Positions 59,246-64,000 of a stretch of 64,000 nucleotides of DNA are shown piece by piece. Within the stretch, counting starts at the first letter, position 1, and each line of letters opens with the position of its first letter. The position numbers were made by a program, and so were the translations under genes. Origin of the DNA: Flammula alnicola. Its lineage: Eukaryota > Basidiomycota > Agaricomycetes > Agaricales > Strophariaceae. The DNA lies in assembly GCA_015499995.1 (NCBI GenBank), contig JADNRV010000021.1, positions 372,001 to 436,000 of the forward strand, written 5' to 3'. The notes under the pieces were generated by a model, which was given only the letters and a program-made list of their open reading frames with translations, searched no databases and had not been told where the DNA came from.

Positions 59246-61964
59246 CTACGATTGCTTCAATGTGGTCTCCAACTCGGCCTTCAGTCCCTTTAAGACATCT
59301 ACGGCCGCCTTGATCTCAGCCTCCAGTTCCGGTGTCTTTGGGGTCTTCGCTTTCAGTTCACGGACGGCCAGTCCCTGTTCCGTGACTTTGGCTTCAAGCA
59401 CCAATGCCTCCCGAGATTTAGGTCCATCCGGGACAACCGTTGCAGCTCCTTTCTTTGTAGACTTCTTTTTCGATTGGCCGGGTATGCCTTTCAGGGGGTC
59501 GGGCGTGCTTGCCGCAGACACTTCTAGACTGTCGTGACCTCCGAATTTGATGCGCCACACTTCTGCCATATTCTCTTCAATCTTCTTGAACAAATGTTCT
59601 GGTGTGCCAATGGTGTGTCCTGCGAGGATGTCGTTAGAGAGAACTTCAGGCACGGCTCGAGCTGGAGCATTCAATTGAGCGAGGATGGATTCGGAAGTTG
59701 CAGGCATGAAGGGGTAAATTAATGACGAGAGGGTATAGATGAGGTTTATTGCGCGTGAAATGACTTGGGCACAACGAGTCGGGTCGGAGGCGATAAGCGC
59801 CTTGTTCAATCCAGCCGATTGCAAATAGTTGTTGCCGCGCGTGGATATGAGCATGACGGTCTGGAGTCCCAATCGAATTTTGACAGAGTCCATGGCATCA
59901 ATATAATCTTTCAATAGAGCATTGACACCTGTGATGAATTCAGAATCCAGTGGATCGTTGGGGGAATAGGGTCCAGGTGCATCTCCACTGTCGGGCAAGA
60001 CACTGTTGTATTGGGATGAAACGAACTTGAGGGCACGGTTGACAAAGTTTCCAAAGCTATGAAACGATTAGTAGGAATTCTAAGGCACAGAAAGGTACAC
60101 ACTTGTTCAGCAGAACGTTGTTATTTGCAGCGATCTGTTCAGTCGGGCAGCATAAGGATCTTTCTTGCAAATGACTTGGTTTTCACTCACACATTCCGTC
60201 CACGAGAACATCGCGTCCGCCGTTTCTGGCCTCGATGACAGCAAGTAGTACCGCCAAACAGATGCTGGGATGCCAGTCTCCTTGGCAGCCGGTCCGAAGA
60301 CACCACGATTTTTGCTCTTCGAGAATTTTCCGCCCTCATAATTCAGGTATTCTGCACGAAAAAGTTAGCATTAAGATCCATCGATATATAAGATGTACAA
60401 ACCTGTCGTTGAAAGATGGTGAAGTTTTGTCCATTCACGGCCATCACCAATTTGGACAGATGGCCAGTACACTGTATGGAAGTAGACATTGTCTTTACCC
60501 ATGAATTGGTATAAATGGACGTCCTTTGGGTTAAACCACCATTGTTTCCAATCAGATGTGTAGTTCGCAGTAATACTTGGATATCCAATGGGTGCATCAA
60601 ACTGGAGTTATGCAATTAGACGAGTCCCGGAATGCGCGAAATGCCTGCAAATTACTTACCCAGACGTCTAAAATGAGATTTTCTATCTTCAGCCAAAGTA
60701 AAAGTGTTAGAAATATGGAGACGTACATAGCACTTTCCCTCCCATCCCTAGCGTGTCTTCGCCTTCAACAGGGACGGGAACACCCCATTTCAGATCTCGC
60801 GTCAACGGTGTTGGCATAAGACCTTTCTTTAAGCGTGCATCGATCAATTCTCCGTCCGAATTGATAACCGCGTTCGGCGACCATTTCCCTGCCTTCCATG
60901 ATTGCTTGATCCACTCTTCTGTGCGAGGCTGGATGTCGTTCAGCTTCAGATACATGTGGGCGGACGTGCGGGTCGTCACAATGTGGGTCTTATCGACAAG
61001 ACATCGAGGCTTGATCAGTTCGATTGCATCCAAAGTGCGACTACAGCCGTCGCATTGATCACCTCGAGCGTCCTCGTAACCACAATGAGGGCATATTCCT
61101 TCCACGAACCGATCAGCAAGGAACCTTAAAAATTGAAGATAAGTTTTGAGGCAATATACCCTGAAAATTCGAGATTACTTAGGGCATCCTTCGCAATACG
61201 TTTGTTCTTTTTCTTGCTTCTCTAAGAGTCCGTTTTTTCCAAGGTTAAGGTATATTTCTTGTGAAATCCTAGAATTATATGAGTGACTGCACGAGATATG
61301 ATTTAGAGGAATATACAGACTCTGAATGAAGTGGTGTCGATGTACGGCCGAAATAGTCGAAACTGAAAGTGTGGTCGGTGCTATGCGAGGCGATAAATGG
61401 GAAATGTCATACCCAATGTCAAACCACTTGTACGTCTCTTTATGCAGGACGTAATATTTGTCGCACAGCTCGCGAGGGGTGATTCCTTCCTTCAGTGCTT
61501 GGGTTTCGGTCGCCGTCCCGTACTCGTCCGTGCCGCAGATATATAATGTACGCTGATTCCGCGAACCTAGGCATGAATCGATCACGATAAAAAAAATTAT
61601 GATACTTTGATTCAAACTCACGGCTATACCTAATCACAGTGTGAGTTATGGAGTAGGAATTGGACATAAAAAGATTCAACATACCGACTAAAGACATCAG
61701 CGCTGAGGGTGCTCCCGATGATGTTGCCTGCTTCCTGTTAGCTAGATGTAGATCAAAGGCGCAAAAACATACCGAGATGAGGAACATTGTTGCAATATGG
61801 CAAGGCAGAGGAAATCAACACGTTTTTCTCGCCTGGTTTGGGTAATCTGAGAGGATTGGTTAATTACGAAGACGCATGAAGGCACACAAGACCTACGGTG
61901 CGGTGTGCCCCGGAGGTGGTATTACACGCAAAAACCCATCATCGGGTCTGATTTTTTGCGACAT
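59246..61964 (-). CDS. MES1: Cytosolic methionyl-tRNA synthetase with C-terminal WHEP-type helix
   Basis: Thirteen exons: 61964-61897, 61846-61773, 61727-61685, 61629-61622, 61566-61413, 61362-61321, 61268-61179, 61124-60727, 60667-60660, 60601-60403, 60351-60191, 60134-60103, 60056-59246; 695 residues. Class I motifs are intact: the HIGH equivalent PHLGN near residue 47 and KFSKS near 370. Also seen are the zinc-type connective CPHCGY with DQCDGCSR, the [15 protein letters not shown] block and the anticodon-binding helices. Residues of about 645-690 form a Lys/Glu-rich helix pair ([20 protein letters not shown]) like the WHEP domain of animal and plant MetRS. Two 8-nt exons (61629-61622, 60667-60660) encode YS and YVW segments. 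It charges initiator and elongator tRNA-Met in the cytosol. Confidence 0.95.
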
Positions 61965-62211
61965 TGTAAGTTTACGATGGATAACTGTTGAGGGTATAGC
62001 ACGATTCGAGATGCGACAGATGGTAGAGGAAGAAGCTGTCAATCGATGAAATGCATAGAAATTGACACTCATTTACTGACTCGACCAAACAAGCTGTGTC
62101 AGTCACCTCGCGCCGTCACGCCGGCTGCACCAATTTGGCAATGGTACCGAGCTTGCACTCAAACCACGACTCTAAAAAGTCCTCGTCACCAATGGTGGAT
62201 TTCCAACAATC

Positions 62212-64000
62212 ATGAGCATTACGAATTGGTTTAGGCAAGTCACACACACTTGTCCAGAATATCCGAATATTAACCAGGCAGGTCATCCAGCTTCTTAAAG
62301 CCCGGAACGGGGCTGTCGAGCTCACAGCCAGAGTTCACGCTCAGAGCAGTCCTGCTAGGCCTTGCAATTGGCTGCTTGATATGCTTCACGAATTTGAGTT
62401 TAGGTCTTCAATCCGGATGGATATCAATGTTTGTGTTAGGTCCTCGACATTTCAGAAGCATTGTTTGACCATTTAGTCTCATAGGATGTCCATACAGTCT
62501 GCTCTCATGGGATTCCTCATCTCCAGGACACTCCCAGTACCACTTACACCCCAAGAGATTATCGTTGTCCAAACGACAGCAGTAGCTACGGGGACCATGC
62601 CACTTGCAGCTGGATTTGTGGGAATTCTACCAGCCCTCACTCTTCTCAGTGAAGTGCGTGACGGCTCGCCACCAATTCGCCTTACTTGGATCGCTGCTGT
62701 GGGCTGGTCGTGTTCAGTGGCGTTCTTTGGGTAAGCATACCATACTATACCTCATGTTATATACTAACTCATCGTAAAAGAGTCTTTCTATCACCTCCTA
62801 TACGTAAACAAGTGGTATGATTAACTGCTCCAGATTCCAGACACATAATCATTTAGCCCATGCAGATTATAGAAGAACAACTGCCTTTCCCATCTGGAAC
62901 TGCGACTGCCCACCTCATCTCCGTTCTTCACCAATTACCACCCCCAGATACGACACTGAGACATCGTGATGGTTATCGCCAGGTAGAGGAAGATGAAGAA
63001 GAAACCGCTTCTGCAGAAGTCATTGTCGACGTGCCTGTAGTTGATGAGGACACGGAAGATGCGGCTGAACGAGATATCGTTGAGCATGAAGGCTGGCAAG
63101 ACCTCATTTGGAGTTTTGCGGCTTCTGGATTTTTGACGGTAATTTTACTGAATTATGGAACCTATCCAAGCACGCTGACGAAAACTGTGTCCAGTTGGCT
63201 GCATATTTCTATCCTGTTCTGTTCGCAATCCCGTTATTTGGCAATTACCTGGCAAAAGAATGGTTATGGTACTTTACTCCCAGTTTGTCATATGTTGGTC
63301 AAGGTTCGCCCGCGATAAAACGACATCGAGCTAAAGTTAGCTAATTCGCTTCTATAGGTGTAATCATGGGTTTTCCGACAACTCTGAGTATGAATCTCGT
63401 TGGTGTTTCGGTCAATTTTCACGTCGGGTGGCCGTGACTAATTGCAGCATTCTCAGGGCATGTTCGTAGGATGGGCGATTTTATCCCCGCTTTCTAAGTG
63501 GTATGGATGGGCTCCAGGTCCCGTAGGAGACATGTCTAACGGCGCAAGGGGTTGGATTCTATGGATATCCCTTGGCATCATGTGTGCGGATAGCGTAGTC
63601 TCGCTTCTTCCAGTCGCCTTTGAGTATATCGAGGATGCTTTGAGACCTTGGAGAAGAGGTTACTCGACGATTGGCCAAAATGATGCACAAGACAAGCGGG
63701 AGACTGAACCCCAGGACAGACTTGTCCCTAATGATTGGGTTGTCACCGGGTTGATCCTCAGCGTCACCATTGGCACTTTCTTGGTCTGGATTGTTTTCGG
63801 TAATGAAGGTATCAAACCTTGGGCCACATTCCTTGGTTTTATTCTCGGAGGAATGTTGAGCATCATCGGGTATTGTCCTCATTTAATTGCTTCTAACTCT
63901 TGTCTGATCTGTTTGAAATTAGAGTTCGTGCTCTTGGGGAGACCGATCTGAATCCTGTCTCCGGCCTAGGCAAGATATCCCAACTATTCTTTGCCTGGAT
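62212..64000 (+). CDS. OPT-family oligopeptide / metal-chelate transporter (3' end outside window)
   Basis: Exons 62212-62228, 62282-62428, 62485-62730, 62781-62814, 62857-63138, 63195-63303, 63358-63398, 63457-63869 and 63923 onward. Family blocks: FTLRAVLLGLAIGCLICFTN, GLQSGWISMMSIQSALMGF, EEQLPFPSGTATAHLI, an acidic loop rich in Asp/Glu and Val, FPTTLSMNLGMFVGWAILSP, WAPGPVGDMSNGARGWI, and GETDLNPVSGLGKISQLFF with the OPT NPVSG signature. The YSL-like branch moves metal chelates or siderophores; the PTR branch moves peptides, and I cannot choose between them. The first exon (17 nt, MSITNW) is the least certain part: it closes the frame through a normal 53-bp intron, but the N-terminus would be unusually short. 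Confidence 0.82.

Noticed and set aside
61405..61420. A suspected one-base loss in MES1 at the WFDIG junction.
   Set aside because: Re-reading shows three G residues (minus strand), so the donor splits GG|GTATGA and the frame closes normally.

Overview
This 64 kb window reads as the nuclear genome of a filamentous basidiomycete, most likely an Agaricomycete. Genes are dense and sit on both strands. They are cut by about 170 small introns, mostly 45-75 bp, and the protein families are typical of mushrooms: fungal sugar porters, Ser/Thr-rich GPI wall proteins, an A-T-R NRPS-like reductase, an OPT transporter and an IMD/I-BAR protein. I rebuilt exon structures by hand from splice sites, frame closure and family knowledge. 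I saw no tRNA, rRNA or CRISPR array.

Layout. 1-11 kb holds housekeeping genes: an RMND1/Mrx10-like mitochondrial protein (cut by the window edge), a PfkB sugar kinase, the Rpl4 chaperone ACL4, a conserved unknown, SVF1 and the mitochondrial protease OMA1. 11-20 kb holds a MUP1-like methionine permease, a secreted protein with an internal exon-block duplication, a decaying APH-type kinase and COX4. 21-33 kb holds a 28-exon sugar porter, a GPI-anchored wall protein, an alpha/beta hydrolase and a 1,096-residue adenylation-thiolation-reductase enzyme. 33-36 kb is a repeat-rich gap with a fold-back element. 36-39.3 kb carries a tandem pair of NmrA/epimerase-like reductases. With the hydrolase and the A-T-R enzyme they could form a small metabolite locus.

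39-54 kb returns to core genes: SPC3, BUD13, RPT6, BSD2 and ASA1. Interspersed are an F-box-like gene, two non-autonomous DNA transposons (hAT-like, pogo-like) and an MFS transporter whose upstream region has two ATCAGATAA sites of the iron-GATA type. 54-64 kb holds an IMD-domain protein, a third TA-flanked element, cytosolic methionyl-tRNA synthetase (MES1) and an OPT oligopeptide/metal-chelate transporter that runs off the right edge.

Striking gene-structure features are microexons (8-12 nt, and one apparent 2-nt exon), at least four and probably five GC-AG introns, and stop-free introns divisible by three. Six genes each lack exactly one base at one place. Because some of these are core genes (SPC3, ASA1), consensus errors in the assembly are as likely as real pseudogenes.
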